DNA of 64,000 nt from positions 81,655 to 145,654 of the forward strand of contig CAFBRK010000015.1 of NCBI GenBank assembly GCA_903231505.1, written 5' to 3'. A model generated the notes under the pieces. The model made no database searches and was not told the origin of the DNA. It saw only the letters and a list, made by a program, of their open reading frames with translations. This DNA is from Olavius algarvensis associated proteobacterium Delta 3. GTDB taxonomy: Bacteria; Desulfobacterota; Desulfobacteria; Desulfobacterales; CAFBRK01. Positions 9,992-19,584 of this stretch are shown here, in pieces; position 1 is the first letter of the stretch, and each line of letters opens with the position of its first letter. The position numbers and the translations under genes were made by a program.

Positions 9992-11002
9992 CTATCGCCT
10001 TCTTCTCAGCTGGTACTTCCGAACGGCCTGGTTGTGGTCGGTGAAATTGGTGGAAAATTGGTGGGTGCTATCCTTTTTGGAGACAAAATACAGATATTCC
10101 GTCTCAGCAGGGTAAAGCGCGGCGTTGAGTGCAGCCTCTCCAGGATTGGCAATGGGGCCCGGCGGAAGCCCTTTTATTCGATACGTGTTGTACACCGTGT
10201 AGGTTCTGAGATGATCACGGGTCAAATTTCCGTTAAATTCCGTTAACCCATAAATCACCGTGGGGTCGCTTTCCAGGCGCATCCGTTTCTTCAGCCGGTT
10301 GTGAAATACCGAAGAAATGAGATCCCTTTCCGAAGGCGCGCCTGTCTCCTTTTCGATGATGGAAGCCAGCGTCACGATGTGATGGACCGAAAACCCCAGT
10401 TCCTTGGCCCGCTTTCGCCAGTCCGGAACGAAGACGGACCGGAAACGATCCACCATGGTATCAATGATTTTGTCGATGGCTTCGTCCTTTGGAAAATAAT
10501 ACGTGTCCGGAAACAGATACCCTTCAAAGCTCGGCCCCTCGATTCCCGCCTGCTGCACCCGGGCCCGGTCTTCCGCGGCGGCGAGAAACGCTGTTTCATC
10601 GGCAAGACCCGCCTCCTTCAGAATGGTAGCGATCTGAGCCAGATTGTACCCCTCGGGTATGGTAATCCGGTGCAGGCGAACTTTGCCGCTGACCAGAGTG
10701 TTCAAAATCGTTTCAGGGGTCATGGCCGGTGAAAGGGCATATTCCCCGGCCCGGATTTTTTTATCGAACCCTTTGATTTGTGCAAATCGGCCGAATTTGG
10801 TGCTGTCTGTAATGAGACCGGCCGATTGGAGCCGCCTGGCCACTTCGTGAAACCCTTTTCCGGGCGGAATGGAGACGATCTGCTCGTGGCTCCCCGGATC
10901 GGTCGGAGTTCGCGCATACGCATAGAGATCCATCAGAAAAGCGACACCCGCGGCCGCAGCCACTAGAAGAACCAGGATTACGGTGATGAATATCAATCTC
11001 AC
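9992..11002 (-). CDS. mltG: Endolytic murein transglycosylase
   Basis: MltG (YceG) cleaves nascent glycan strands at the inner membrane and sets their length. The 336-residue protein has one N-terminal transmembrane segment (LIFITVILVLLVAAAAGVAF), a LysM-like region, and the catalytic domain with LASIIEKETGAPSERDLI (the Glu of IEKET is catalytic), VFHNRLKKRMRLESDPTV and LPPGPIANPGEAALNAAL. Length and order match the family. It is read toward the repeat tract that follows aceK, and its 3' end is only a few bases from heptamer repeats. Confidence 0.95.
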   Translation of the reverse strand: MRLIFITVILVLLVAAAAGVAFLMDLYAYARTPTDPGSHEQIVSIPPGKGFHEVARRLQSAGLITDSTKFGRFAQIKGFDKKIRAGEYALSPAMTPETILNTLVSGKVRLHRITIPEGYNLAQIATILKEAGLADETAFLAAAEDRARVQQAGIEGPSFEGYLFPDTYYFPKDEAIDKIIDTMVDRFRSVFVPDWRKRAKELGFSVHHIVTLASIIEKETGAPSERDLISSVFHNRLKKRMRLESDPTVIYGLTEFNGNLTRDHLRTYTVYNTYRIKGLPPGPIANPGEAALNAALYPAETEYLYFVSKKDSTHQFSTNFTDHNQAVRKYQLRRRR

Positions 11003-11055
11003 GAGCGTTTCATCTCCATGTGAAGATTACGTTGATGCCACCCCTATCAGAAACG

Positions 11056-11096
11056 AACCCCCCCTCAGGCCAAAGCCGGCAATATGGGGGGTTTTT
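11056..11096 (+). terminator. Hairpin before the radical SAM gene (attenuator or stray terminator)
   Basis: AACCCCCC and GGGGGGTT, separated by about 20 bases, pair and are followed on the plus strand by TTTTT. No plus-strand gene ends before it, because mltG starts on the other strand at 11002. It therefore lies in the presumed leader of the radical SAM gene at 11275 and could act as an attenuator, or it may be a relic. Confidence 0.4.
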
Positions 11097-11274
11097 AACT
11101 CGTTTCGAATATTATAATAAAGTCATTGCCTCCAAGTCAAACGGTTCCAGTGGAGGTCCACATTCAGGCCCATTTTCGACGACATCCACGGCTTGATTTT
11201 CACACACCGGTTGCTTATGTTCTATCATTATTTCTGAGCGACCCCGCAACCGATTCAAAATAACCTGAGCATAC

Positions 11275-12441
11275 GTGAACCAGTCCATACAAAACAGCCC
11301 GGCATATGCCGGATTCGAGCAGGGACCGATACGCCCACCGAGCGAAGCCCGCAGTTTGCTGATCCGGGTCACCCGGAATTGTCCGTGGAACCGCTGCACG
11401 TTTTGCCCGGTGTACAAGGGATCCAGATTTTCGATTCGGCCGGTCGAGCATGTCAAGCAAGACATCGATGGGGTATCCCATTGCGTGGACGCCATCCGGG
11501 AAGGCGCCGAAAAACACGGCAAGGTCCCCGGATTCAAATTGAAAAGCCTGTTCGGGTCTCTGTCCGCCAAGGATCCGGCCGCCTACCAGGCGGCGCTGCA
11601 CTGGGCCGCTGGCGGCATGCGTTCGATCTTTCTTCAGGATGCCAACAGCCTGATCATGAAGCCCGAAGACGTGATCGACATCCTTGGCTATCTCAAAGAA
11701 AAATTCCCATGGGTGGCGCGGGTTACCTCCTATGCCCGTTCTCACACGATTTCCCGGATCAGCGATCCCCATCTTCGCCAAATGCGCGATGCCGGCCTGA
11801 ACCGCATCCATATCGGACTCGAATCCGGTTCGGACGAGGTATTGAAACTGGTTAAAAAAGGATCGAACAGTAACACCCACATCAAGGCGGGACTGAAAGT
11901 CAAGAAGGCCGGCATGGAGCTTTCAGAATATGTCATGCCGGGACTCGGCGGCCGCAGGCTGTCGTTTCAGCATGCTACGGATACTGCCGAGACGCTGAAC
12001 CGGATCAATCCGGATTTTATCCGCTTGAGAACTCTGGCCATTCCGAACCATGTGCCGTTGTCGGAAGCACACCGGAGTGGGGCATTCGAAAAATGTACGG
12101 ATGTGGAGATGGCCGAAGAGATTTTAACATTTCTTCGGACCCTGGAAGGTATCACGAGCAGAATCGCGAGTGATCACATTTTGAATCTGTTCCAGGAAAT
12201 TGACGGGACTCTTCCGGAAGACAAACCCCGGATGATGGCTGTGCTGGAGGAGTTTCTGGAAATGACTCCGGAAAAACAGATCCTTTACCAGATTGGCCGC
12301 CGCTTGGGATATTTTCAGAGTCTGGAGGATCTTGCTTCGCCCAGCCGCAGGGCCCGGGCCGAAAAAGTACGTCGAGAGCTGAATATCACACCGGATAATG
12401 TGGACCGGACGATAGAAGAACTCATGAAACGATTTATCTGA
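11275..12441 (+). CDS. Radical SAM protein, uncharacterised family with CX4CX2C cluster motif
   Basis: A 388-residue radical SAM protein of unknown substrate. The cluster motif is [10 protein letters not shown], which has four rather than three residues between the first two cysteines. Further SAM-barrel signs are [12 protein letters not shown] before the motif, [14 protein letters not shown] strand end, [20 protein letters not shown] and [11 protein letters not shown]. This architecture is familiar from anaerobe radical SAM proteins of the Elp3/HemN-like class, but I know no assigned reaction. It ends 37 bases before icd on the same strand and could be cotranscribed with it. The start at [18 protein letters not shown] precedes conserved sequence, with no strong ribosome site seen. 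Confidence 0.85.
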   Translation: MNQSIQNSPAYAGFEQGPIRPPSEARSLLIRVTRNCPWNRCTFCPVYKGSRFSIRPVEHVKQDIDGVSHCVDAIREGAEKHGKVPGFKLKSLFGSLSAKDPAAYQAALHWAAGGMRSIFLQDANSLIMKPEDVIDILGYLKEKFPWVARVTSYARSHTISRISDPHLRQMRDAGLNRIHIGLESGSDEVLKLVKKGSNSNTHIKAGLKVKKAGMELSEYVMPGLGGRRLSFQHATDTAETLNRINPDFIRLRTLAIPNHVPLSEAHRSGAFEKCTDVEMAEEILTFLRTLEGITSRIASDHILNLFQEIDGTLPEDKPRMMAVLEEFLEMTPEKQILYQIGRRLGYFQSLEDLASPSRRARAEKVRRELNITPDNVDRTIEELMKRFI

Positions 12442-12478
12442 TAGACGTGAATGTCAGAGGGATGACAAGGAGACGGTT

Positions 12479-13702
12479 ATGACGGACATGCACGGTAGAA
12501 TCGACTACACAGACCAGGGGGAGCTCATCGTGCCGCAACGGCCCGTGCTGCCGTTTATTGAAGGGGACGGCACAGGTCCGGACATTTGGAGAGCCGCGCG
12601 ACGGGTTCTCGATGCAGCGGTAGAAAAAGTATACAACGGGAGCCGGAAGATTGAATGGCTGGAAGTCTATGCGGGTGAAAAAGCCTACAACAGGTCCGGA
12701 AGTTGGTTGCCCGACGAAACACTGGAGCAGATCAAGACCTACCGTGTCGCTATAAAAGGTCCGTTGACCACGCCCGTGGGCAAAGGATTTCGCAGCGTGA
12801 ACGTCCGGCTGCGGCAGGATTTGGACTTGTATGCCTGTGTTCGGCCGGTCCGATATATCCCCGGCATTCCCAGCCCGATGAAGCACCCCGAGAATGTGGA
12901 CATGGTGGTTTTCCGGGAGAACACCGAAGATGTTTATATGGGCCTGGAATGGGAGGCCGGTTCGCCCACGGCCCTGAAGATCATCGATCTGGTGAAATCC
13001 GAAGACAGCGCCGACATCCGACCCGATTCGGGGATCGGGCTGAAACCGATCAGTGAATTCGGTACACGCCGGCTGGTGCGCATGGCCGTCACCTTTGCGT
13101 TGGCCCAGGGGCGCAAAAGCGTCACGCTGGTGCACAAGGGAAATATTATGAAGTTCACAGAGGGTGCCTTTCGAAACTGGGGCTACCGCCTGGCCGAAGA
13201 AGAGTTCGGCGATAGTGTGATCACCGAAGATGCCGTCTACAGCGACCATGAAGGCAAGGTCCCGGCCGGAAAGGTATTGATCAAAGATCGGATTGCCGAT
13301 GCCATGTTCCAGCAGATCCTGCTGCGGCCCGCAGAATATGACGTACTGGCGATGCCCAATTTGAACGGTGATTATATGTCCGATGCCCTGGCCGCCACGG
13401 TCGGTGGGCTCGGCATGGCACCCGGTGCGAATATCGGAGACGGCTATGCAGTGTTCGAAGCCACCCACGGGACCGCTCCAAAATATGCCGGCCTTGACAA
13501 AGTGAATCCAGGATCCCTGATTCTATCCGGCGCCATGATGTTGGACCACCTGGATTGGCATGAGGCCGCCCTAACCGTCCGGAATAGTCTGATGTCTACC
13601 ATTGCCGCAAAAACCGTCACCTATGACCTGGCCCGGCAAATGGAAGGAGCGACAGAAGTGGCGTGTTCGGAGTTTGCAGAGGCCATGGTCAAGCACATGT
13701 AG
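12479..13702 (+). CDS. icd: Isocitrate dehydrogenase (NADP type)
   Basis: Icd oxidatively decarboxylates isocitrate to 2-oxoglutarate. The 407-residue protein has [94 protein letters not shown] and [13 protein letters not shown]. Ser106 in GFRSVNV corresponds to the serine phosphorylated by AceK in enterobacteria (Ser113), and the AceK gene lies 2.7 kb upstream, so reversible phosphorylation is likely. Product is used by KorDABC encoded 3.6 kb further on. A ribosome site (AAGGAG) precedes the ATG. Confidence 0.96.
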   Translation: MTDMHGRIDYTDQGELIVPQRPVLPFIEGDGTGPDIWRAARRVLDAAVEKVYNGSRKIEWLEVYAGEKAYNRSGSWLPDETLEQIKTYRVAIKGPLTTPVGKGFRSVNVRLRQDLDLYACVRPVRYIPGIPSPMKHPENVDMVVFRENTEDVYMGLEWEAGSPTALKIIDLVKSEDSADIRPDSGIGLKPISEFGTRRLVRMAVTFALAQGRKSVTLVHKGNIMKFTEGAFRNWGYRLAEEEFGDSVITEDAVYSDHEGKVPAGKVLIKDRIADAMFQQILLRPAEYDVLAMPNLNGDYMSDALAATVGGLGMAPGANIGDGYAVFEATHGTAPKYAGLDKVNPGSLILSGAMMLDHLDWHEAALTVRNSLMSTIAAKTVTYDLARQMEGATEVACSEFAEAMVKHM

Positions 13703-13995
13703 ATATGATTTAAGGTTCTTCTCCATTAGTTGTAGTTTTTGATGACAAACTGCTGTTTATCGCTCTTGTGTCGATGTGAACATAGAGGGTTCAAGGGGTC
13801 AAGGATTCAAGGATCCAAGTGAAATGATAAAGAAATATAAAGGGTTGAACGTCTGGCAAAGGTCATTCCGACTCTGCCGAAAAATATAAGGATAGAAAAG
13901 TTAGCCCGCCACAATATAGGCGGATCAACCTTTCAATAAACTAAGCGACATCGTCGCGTTTCATAAAATCGGTATACGATTTTATTGGGGGTATT
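13703..13995. other. icd-acnA gap with short GGTTCAAGG-type repeats
   Basis: About 290 bases without a gene. At 13786-13822 degenerate units (GGTTCAAGG, GGTCAAGG, ATTCAAGG, ATCCAAG) resemble the other intergenic repeats of this chromosome. I see no clear promoter. Confidence 0.5.
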
Positions 13996-16737
13996 ATGGA
14001 TAAAAAAGAGTTTGCCCGGCAGGTGGATGTCAACGGACAGAAATATACCATCTACGACATCCGGCGGCTCGAGGAGAAGGGATTGGCCGATATCGGCCGG
14101 CTGCCCTTTTCCATTCGTATCCTTGTGGAAAATCTGCTCCGTAAGATGGATGGCAGGATCGTGCGGGAAGAAGACATGCTGAACATTGCCCGATGGCAGA
14201 AAGCTTATGAGGAACCGGTAGAAATCCCTTATCACCCGGCACGTGTGCTGATGCAGGATTTCACGGGGGTGCCGGCCGTGGTGGATCTGGCGTCCATGCG
14301 GGATGCGATGAAAACTCTGGGCGGGGATCCCAATAAGGTCAATCCTCAGATCCCGGTCGATCTGGTGGTGGACCATTCGGTGCAGGTGGATTACTACGGC
14401 ACGGCCGACGCCCTGACCCAAAATGTTGGAAAGGAGTACGACCGGAATGGTGAACGGTACACGCTGTTGAAGTGGGCCCAGAAGAGTTTTGACAACTTCC
14501 GCGTCGTCCCTCCGAACTCCGGTATCTGCCACCAGGTCAATCTGGAATATTTGGGGCAGGTGATCCTCGATCAGGAAATCGATGGCGTACCCACGGCCTT
14601 TCCCGACACCCTGGTCGGTACCGATTCCCACACCACGATGATCAACGGTATCGGCGTCATGGGATGGGGGGTCGGCGGTATAGAAGCCGAAGCCGTCATG
14701 CTGGGCCAGCCGTACTACATGTCAATTCCCGAGGTCATCGGATTGAAAATGACCGGAACCTTGAGAGAGGGAGTGACGGCCACCGATTTGGTACTGACGG
14801 TCACCGAGCTTCTCCGGCAATACAATGTCGTGGAAAAATTCGTTGAATTTTTCGGGCCGGGCATGAAACAGCTGGGCGTTCCGGACCGGGCCACCATTGC
14901 CAATATGTCTCCGGAGTATGGCGCTACCATGGGATTTTTCCCGGTAGATGAAAAGACGGTGGACTATTTGAGAACGACCAACCGTGAATCGGCCGCCGCC
15001 AAGGTAGAGACCTGCGCGCGGGAACTGGACCTGTTCTATACCGGGGACACGGATCCGGAGTACTCTCAGGTTTTGGAGCTCGATCTTTCTTCGGTGTCTC
15101 CCTCCCTGGCCGGCCCGGCCCGGCCCCAGGATCGCGCAGCCCTGGTGGAACTCAAAACGAAATTTGCCGAAGTACTCGGCTGCGAATACGACCGGGATGC
15201 AGACGTCACGCACATGTCTCAGTTCATCGACGAATCCGGCAGCCAAACGGTGCGGGCGGCCCATTGCAAACCGGTCAGCCAGAGGGAAGTTCCGATCCTT
15301 CTGAACGGTAAAGAAGAGAAAATCGGTGACGGCAGCATCGTGATCGCAGCGATCACCTCCTGTACCAACACGTCGAATCCCTATGTCATGTTGGGCGCCG
15401 GGCTGGTCGCAAAAAATGCCGTCAAGTACGGTCTTCGGGTTCCGTTCTATGTCAAGACATCCCTGGCCCCGGGATCCAAGGTGGTCATGGACTACCTGGA
15501 AAATTCCGCCTTAATCCCCTACCTGGAAGCGGTTGGCTTTCATCTGGCCGGGTTCGGCTGTACCACTTGCATTGGAAACAGCGGCCCCCTTAAGCCGGAA
15601 ATTGAGCAGGTCATTGCGGAGAACGATCTGACGGTGGCATCGATTCTTTCGGGAAACCGCAACTTCGAGGCACGGATCCACCAGGCGATAAAGGCCAATT
15701 ACCTGGCATCTCCCATGTTGGTTGTCTCGTTTGCCCTGGCGGGAAGAATCGATATCGATCTCACGTTCGAGCCGGTCGGCCATACGCCCAACGGCCGACC
15801 GGTGTACTTGGAAGATATCTGGCCGAGCTATGCGCAGATCGATGAACTGGCCCGAAAATGCGTCAAGAAAGAATTCTACGCAACCGAATATGGCCGAATT
15901 TTCGACGGTGACGAATTCTGGCGGTCACTGCCGGACATCGAAAGCACAACTTTTGCCTGGGATCCGGAATCCACCTACATCAAGAATCCCCCCTACTTCG
16001 ATGGTTTCTCCCTGGAAACGGAGGCGCCGGTGGACTTTGGCGGTGGCCGTGCCCTGCTTCTCGTTGGCGATTCGGTCACCACCGACCACATTTCCCCGGC
16101 CGGAGCCATCCCGGAGGCGTACCCGGCCGGTCAATATCTCGTGGACAACGGCGTGGCGGAATCTGATTTCAATTCCTACGGCTCCAGAAGAGGCAATCAC
16201 GAGGTAATGATGCGCGGCACCTTCGGCAACATCCGGATCAAGAATCACCTCGTAGCCCCGAAAGAGGGCAGTTACACCGTAACGTTTCCCGAAACCGAAG
16301 AAAAATTCATCTACGATGCGGCGATGGGATACGCCGAAAAGAGCGTCCCTCTGGTGGTGCTGGGTGGCAGGGAATACGGTACCGGTTCGTCCAGGGACTG
16401 GGCGGCCAAAGGCACCAACCTCCTGGGAATCCGTGCTGTCATTGCGGAGTCCTTCGAGCGGATCCACCGGAGCAATCTGGTCGGCATGGGCGTACTGCCG
16501 CTTGTTTTCAAGTCGGGCGAGTCCTGGAAAACACACGGTCTCGATGGTTCGGAATCCTACAGTATATCCGGTATCGAAAACATGGAACCCCGAAAAAGCC
16601 TCCGGGTTACAGCCGTCAAGAGCGACGGCAGCGAGGCGGCGTTCGATGCCATCGTCCGGCTCGATACGGTGGTCGATGTGGACTATTTCCTCAATGGGGG
16701 TATCCTGCCCTACGTACTGCGAAAATTGATGAAATAA
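13996..16737 (+). CDS. acnA: Aconitate hydratase A
   Basis: AcnA interconverts citrate and isocitrate with a [4Fe-4S] cluster. At 913 residues it has the usual length of AcnA/IRP-type aconitases. Signatures are GVPAVVDLASMRDAM, DLVVDHSVQVDYYG, FRVVPPNSGICHQVNLEYL, GTDSHTTMINGIGVMGWGVGG, ITSCTNTSNPYVM (first cluster Cys) and GFGCTTCIGNSGPL (two further Cys), then in the C-terminal swivel domain GDSVTTDHISPAG, YGSRRGNHEVMMRGTF and GGREYGTGSSRDWAAKG. Located between icd and the kor genes, it completes citrate-to-succinyl-CoA in this window except citrate synthase. Confidence 0.97.
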   Translation: MDKKEFARQVDVNGQKYTIYDIRRLEEKGLADIGRLPFSIRILVENLLRKMDGRIVREEDMLNIARWQKAYEEPVEIPYHPARVLMQDFTGVPAVVDLASMRDAMKTLGGDPNKVNPQIPVDLVVDHSVQVDYYGTADALTQNVGKEYDRNGERYTLLKWAQKSFDNFRVVPPNSGICHQVNLEYLGQVILDQEIDGVPTAFPDTLVGTDSHTTMINGIGVMGWGVGGIEAEAVMLGQPYYMSIPEVIGLKMTGTLREGVTATDLVLTVTELLRQYNVVEKFVEFFGPGMKQLGVPDRATIANMSPEYGATMGFFPVDEKTVDYLRTTNRESAAAKVETCARELDLFYTGDTDPEYSQVLELDLSSVSPSLAGPARPQDRAALVELKTKFAEVLGCEYDRDADVTHMSQFIDESGSQTVRAAHCKPVSQREVPILLNGKEEKIGDGSIVIAAITSCTNTSNPYVMLGAGLVAKNAVKYGLRVPFYVKTSLAPGSKVVMDYLENSALIPYLEAVGFHLAGFGCTTCIGNSGPLKPEIEQVIAENDLTVASILSGNRNFEARIHQAIKANYLASPMLVVSFALAGRIDIDLTFEPVGHTPNGRPVYLEDIWPSYAQIDELARKCVKKEFYATEYGRIFDGDEFWRSLPDIESTTFAWDPESTYIKNPPYFDGFSLETEAPVDFGGGRALLLVGDSVTTDHISPAGAIPEAYPAGQYLVDNGVAESDFNSYGSRRGNHEVMMRGTFGNIRIKNHLVAPKEGSYTVTFPETEEKFIYDAAMGYAEKSVPLVVLGGREYGTGSSRDWAAKGTNLLGIRAVIAESFERIHRSNLVGMGVLPLVFKSGESWKTHGLDGSESYSISGIENMEPRKSLRVTAVKSDGSEAAFDAIVRLDTVVDVDYFLNGGILPYVLRKLMK

Positions 16738-17294
16738 AATTGGATCATTCGTTCGTTGGGTTTGGTGTTTGGTTTACGGGATCCAGCGTCGCGAGAAAAA
16801 AGATGATTGCTGACTCAGCTGAAAGTTCAAAGCTGAAAGAGTAATGAAGTTGAAAGCTGAAAGCTGAAAGGATACAGAAGGTCCAGGGTTCAAGGCTGGC
16901 CCGCCTCTGGCGGGCTGAACTAGCGATGCAGGATACAACGACGATAGAATGATATTATGTTACCCGGCATCGTGTTAGCGCGACGCCGTTAGCCATCAAG
17001 CGCCTGAAACAACTGTCAGAATTCCGTTCCGGTGTTTAAATTGTAGACGCAATTGAAAGTTGCGGAGTCATCGGTATCGGAATCGGGTTCGGAATCGGTA
17101 TCGACTTCGAAGTTGCCCATTCTGTCTCGATTCCGATACCGAATTCACTATCCACACGTCAATCCATCCTTTTTTTCAGCCCGTAATTAGTTTATACCAT
17201 CAGGAGTCTTGCGGCTTGACATCGGCAAGCATAACCCATACAGCACTCTTAAAACTTACCGACAATCATCACAACCTGCGTGAGGTCTCTTCAT
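16738..17294. other. acnA-korD intergenic region with repeats
   Basis: About 550 bases. Units of AGCTGAA/AAGTTCAA type occupy about 16815-16875 (7-base period). At 17071-17085 and 17128-17142 a perfect 15-bp inverted repeat (TCGGTATCGGAATCG and its complement) brackets 42 bases that themselves contain further GGAATCGG words. The kor promoter should lie after this, but no confident -35/-10 pair is seen. Confidence 0.55.
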
Positions 17295-17498
17295 ATGGCA
17301 AAACCCAAGCTGAAACAGCATGTTATCAACCGCGAATGGTGCAAGGGATGCGGTATCTGTGCGCACTTTTGTCCGAAGGATGTGCTCGAAATGGATGAAA
17401 AGGACAAAGCCGTCGTCAAACGGCCAGAGGACTGCATATGCTGTAAACTCTGCGAGATCCGGTGCCCGGATCTGGCCTTGGACGTGGAAACCGAATAG
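17295..17498 (+). CDS. korD: 2-oxoacid:ferredoxin oxidoreductase, delta (ferredoxin) subunit
   Basis: A 67-residue protein, from the ATG at 17295, with two CX2CX2CX3C motifs: CKGCGICAHFCP and CICCKLCEIRCP. It would carry two [4Fe-4S] clusters that pass electrons from the TPP subunit to free ferredoxin. A GTG five codons upstream (17280) is also possible, but MAKPKLKQHV is the more natural start. It is the first gene of the four-gene kor set and ends 9 bases before korA. Confidence 0.93.
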   Translation: MAKPKLKQHVINREWCKGCGICAHFCPKDVLEMDEKDKAVVKRPEDCICCKLCEIRCPDLALDVETE

Positions 17499-17507
17499 GG
17501 CAATACA

Positions 17508-18656
17508 ATGGAACAACGGATTAAATTTTTACAGGGAAACGAGGCCTGTGTGGAAGGGGCGCTCTATGCCGGCCTGAACTTCTTTGCCGGGTACCCCATT
17601 ACACCTTCGACGGAAATCGCCGAGAACCTTTCTGCACGTCTCCCGCAACAGGGCGGCAAGTTCATCCAGATGGAAGATGAGATCGCCTCCATGTGTGCCA
17701 TCATCGGTGCCTCGTTGACCGGCAACAAGGTGATGACGGCAACCAGCGGGCCGGGATTCTCCCTCAAACAGGAAGCCCTCGGATATGCGGTAATGGCGGA
17801 AATCCCCTGCGTGGTGGTCAACGTTCAGCGGGGCGGCCCGTCCACCGGCAATCCCACCCACGTCAGCCAGGGGGATGTCATGCAGGCCCGCTGGGGGCGC
17901 CATGGCGACCAGGCCATCGTAGTCCTCACCGCCTCGAATAACCAGGACGTATTTGGAATGACCGTGGAGGCATTTAACATCGCCGAAACCTATCGGACTC
18001 CGGTGGTCCTCCTGCTGGACGAAGCGGTCGGACACATGCGCGAAAAACTGGTCATCCCTGCGGCCGGAGATATTCCCCTGGTAGAGCGGCTCAAGACAGC
18101 CCTTAAAGAGGGAATTGATTACCACCCGTACCTTCCCCGGGAGGACGGGCGGCTTCCCATGTCCGACTTCGGCGGGGTCCACCGCTACAACGTGACCGGT
18201 CTGTTTCATGACATGTGGGGATTTCCATCCAACAATCCCGGGGTGGTGCATGGACTGCTTCGCCACCTGGTCGATAAAATCAACAATAACGCGAATCAAA
18301 TGGCGCGTTACAAAGAATACTACCTTGACGATGCCGACCGGATCCTGATCTCCTACGGGTCGTCTGCCAGGTCCGCCCTTCATGTGGTCGAGAACCGGAG
18401 ACCGAGAGGCGAGCGGCTCGGCCTGCTGGAGTTGCAGACAATATGGCCGTTTCCGGATCATATCGTGCGGGACAAGTGCAAGGATGCCGATTCGGTCATC
18501 GTGGTGGAAATGAACATGGGGCAGGTCATGCAAATGGTCAAGAATGCGGTGGATAATCCCAAGAAGGTATTTCTGGCCAACCGAATCGACGGCCAGCTGG
18601 TTACGCCGACCGACATTCGGAATATACTGAGGCTCATCCAGGGGCAAGGCGTGTAG
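17508..18656 (+). CDS. korA: 2-oxoacid:ferredoxin oxidoreductase, alpha subunit (KorA-type)
   Basis: This 382-residue subunit combines the pyrimidine-binding and domain II parts of the enzyme that converts 2-oxoglutarate and CoA to succinyl-CoA with reduction of ferredoxin. It shows FLQGNEACVEGALYAG, FFAGYPITPSTEIAE, SGPGFSLKQEALGYA, NVQRGGPSTGNPTHVSQGD and LLDEAVGHMRE, typical of KorA. The gene context (acnA, icd, aceK) favours 2-oxoglutarate over branched-chain or indolepyruvate substrates, but that is inference. It follows korD with 9 bases between and precedes korB across a 70-base gap of octamer repeats. Confidence 0.93.
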   Translation: MEQRIKFLQGNEACVEGALYAGLNFFAGYPITPSTEIAENLSARLPQQGGKFIQMEDEIASMCAIIGASLTGNKVMTATSGPGFSLKQEALGYAVMAEIPCVVVNVQRGGPSTGNPTHVSQGDVMQARWGRHGDQAIVVLTASNNQDVFGMTVEAFNIAETYRTPVVLLLDEAVGHMREKLVIPAAGDIPLVERLKTALKEGIDYHPYLPREDGRLPMSDFGGVHRYNVTGLFHDMWGFPSNNPGVVHGLLRHLVDKINNNANQMARYKEYYLDDADRILISYGSSARSALHVVENRRPRGERLGLLELQTIWPFPDHIVRDKCKDADSVIVVEMNMGQVMQMVKNAVDNPKKVFLANRIDGQLVTPTDIRNILRLIQGQGV

Positions 18657-18659
18657 AAG

Positions 18660-18705
18660 GGTTTGCCCGTTAGCCGGTTGGCCCGTTAGCCGGTTGGCCG
18701 GTAAA
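18660..18705. repeat. GCCCGTTA/GCCGGTTG octamer array inside the kor operon
   Basis: Alternating 8-base units GCCCGTTA and GCCGGTTG fill most of the 70-base gap between korA and korB. The array would be transcribed if the operon is continuous. Similar units occur at 7551, 9760, 20341 and 25861. Confidence 0.8.
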
Positions 18706-18726
18706 TACAAAAAAGGAATTTGAAAG

Positions 18727-19533
18727 ATGGCGGTCAAAGACTATATCCGTGAGCGGTTCTTCCCGCACATGTGGTGTCCGGGTTGCGGGCACGGCATTGT
18801 GCTCAACTCCTTGCTCAGGGCGGTCGAAAGACTGGGCATGAGTAAAAACGAAATCGTGATGGTTTCCGGAATCGGGTGTTCTTCCAGAATTTCCGGATAC
18901 GTGGATTTCCACACCCTGCACACCATCCACGGCCGGGCCCTGGCATTTGCAACCGGGGTGAAACTGGGGCAACCCGAACTGAACATCATCGTGCCGATGG
19001 GTGACGGGGACGCGCTCTCCATCGGCGGCAATCACTTCATCCACGCAGCCCGGCGTAACATCGACCTGACAGCCATTGTCATGAATAACCGGATCTACGG
19101 AATGACCGGTGGGCAGTACTCCCCTCTTTCCGGGTACGGCACCATGGCCACGACGGCCCCCTATTCGAATATCGACCAGGACTTCGATGTGGTAGACCTC
19201 TCCATCGCAGCAGGGGCCGCCTTTGTCGCCAGAACAACGGTCTACCATGCCAAGCAGATGGCCGATATTCTGATGAAGGCCATTATCCACGAAGGCTTTT
19301 CCGTGGTGGAGGTGATGACCCAGTGCCCCACCTATTTCGGACGGAAAAATCGGGCCGGGGATGCCGTGGACATGATGGAACACATGAAAGAAATAACGAC
19401 GCCGATCGGTTCGAAGGCCAAGGAGAAAAATCCGGACCTTCTTGAGCGGGGGATTTTCGTTCAAAAGGAAATCCCTGAGTACTGCCAGGAATACGAGAGG
19501 ATCATCGAACGGGCCCAGGCCGACGTTTCATGA
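18727..19533 (+). CDS. korB: 2-oxoacid:ferredoxin oxidoreductase, beta (TPP) subunit
   Basis: The 268-residue TPP-binding subunit has CPGCGHGIVLNSLLRA with the cluster-linked cysteines, SGIGCSSRISGY, THGR-type loop TIHGRALAFATGVKL, and the thiamine diphosphate signature GDGDALSIGGNHFIHAARRN followed by MNNRIYGMTGGQYSP. It pairs with KorA, KorC and the KorD ferredoxin. Overall length and order fit KorB of the four-subunit enzyme. A ribosome site (GGAATTTGAAAG) precedes the ATG. Confidence 0.94.
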   Translation: MAVKDYIRERFFPHMWCPGCGHGIVLNSLLRAVERLGMSKNEIVMVSGIGCSSRISGYVDFHTLHTIHGRALAFATGVKLGQPELNIIVPMGDGDALSIGGNHFIHAARRNIDLTAIVMNNRIYGMTGGQYSPLSGYGTMATTAPYSNIDQDFDVVDLSIAAGAAFVARTTVYHAKQMADILMKAIIHEGFSVVEVMTQCPTYFGRKNRAGDAVDMMEHMKEITTPIGSKAKEKNPDLLERGIFVQKEIPEYCQEYERIIERAQADVS

Positions 19534-19584
19534 AAGATACATGCATGTCGGTGAACCCAAGATTGTCAATCGAACGAGGAAATC

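Noticed and set aside
12434..13468. 344-residue minus-strand open frame opposite icd
   Set aside because: Antisense to the well-conserved icd gene; the His/Gly-rich translation has no family features.
17529..18737. 402-residue minus-strand open frame opposite korA
   Set aside because: Mirror of korA codon bias; no ribosome site and no recognisable motif.
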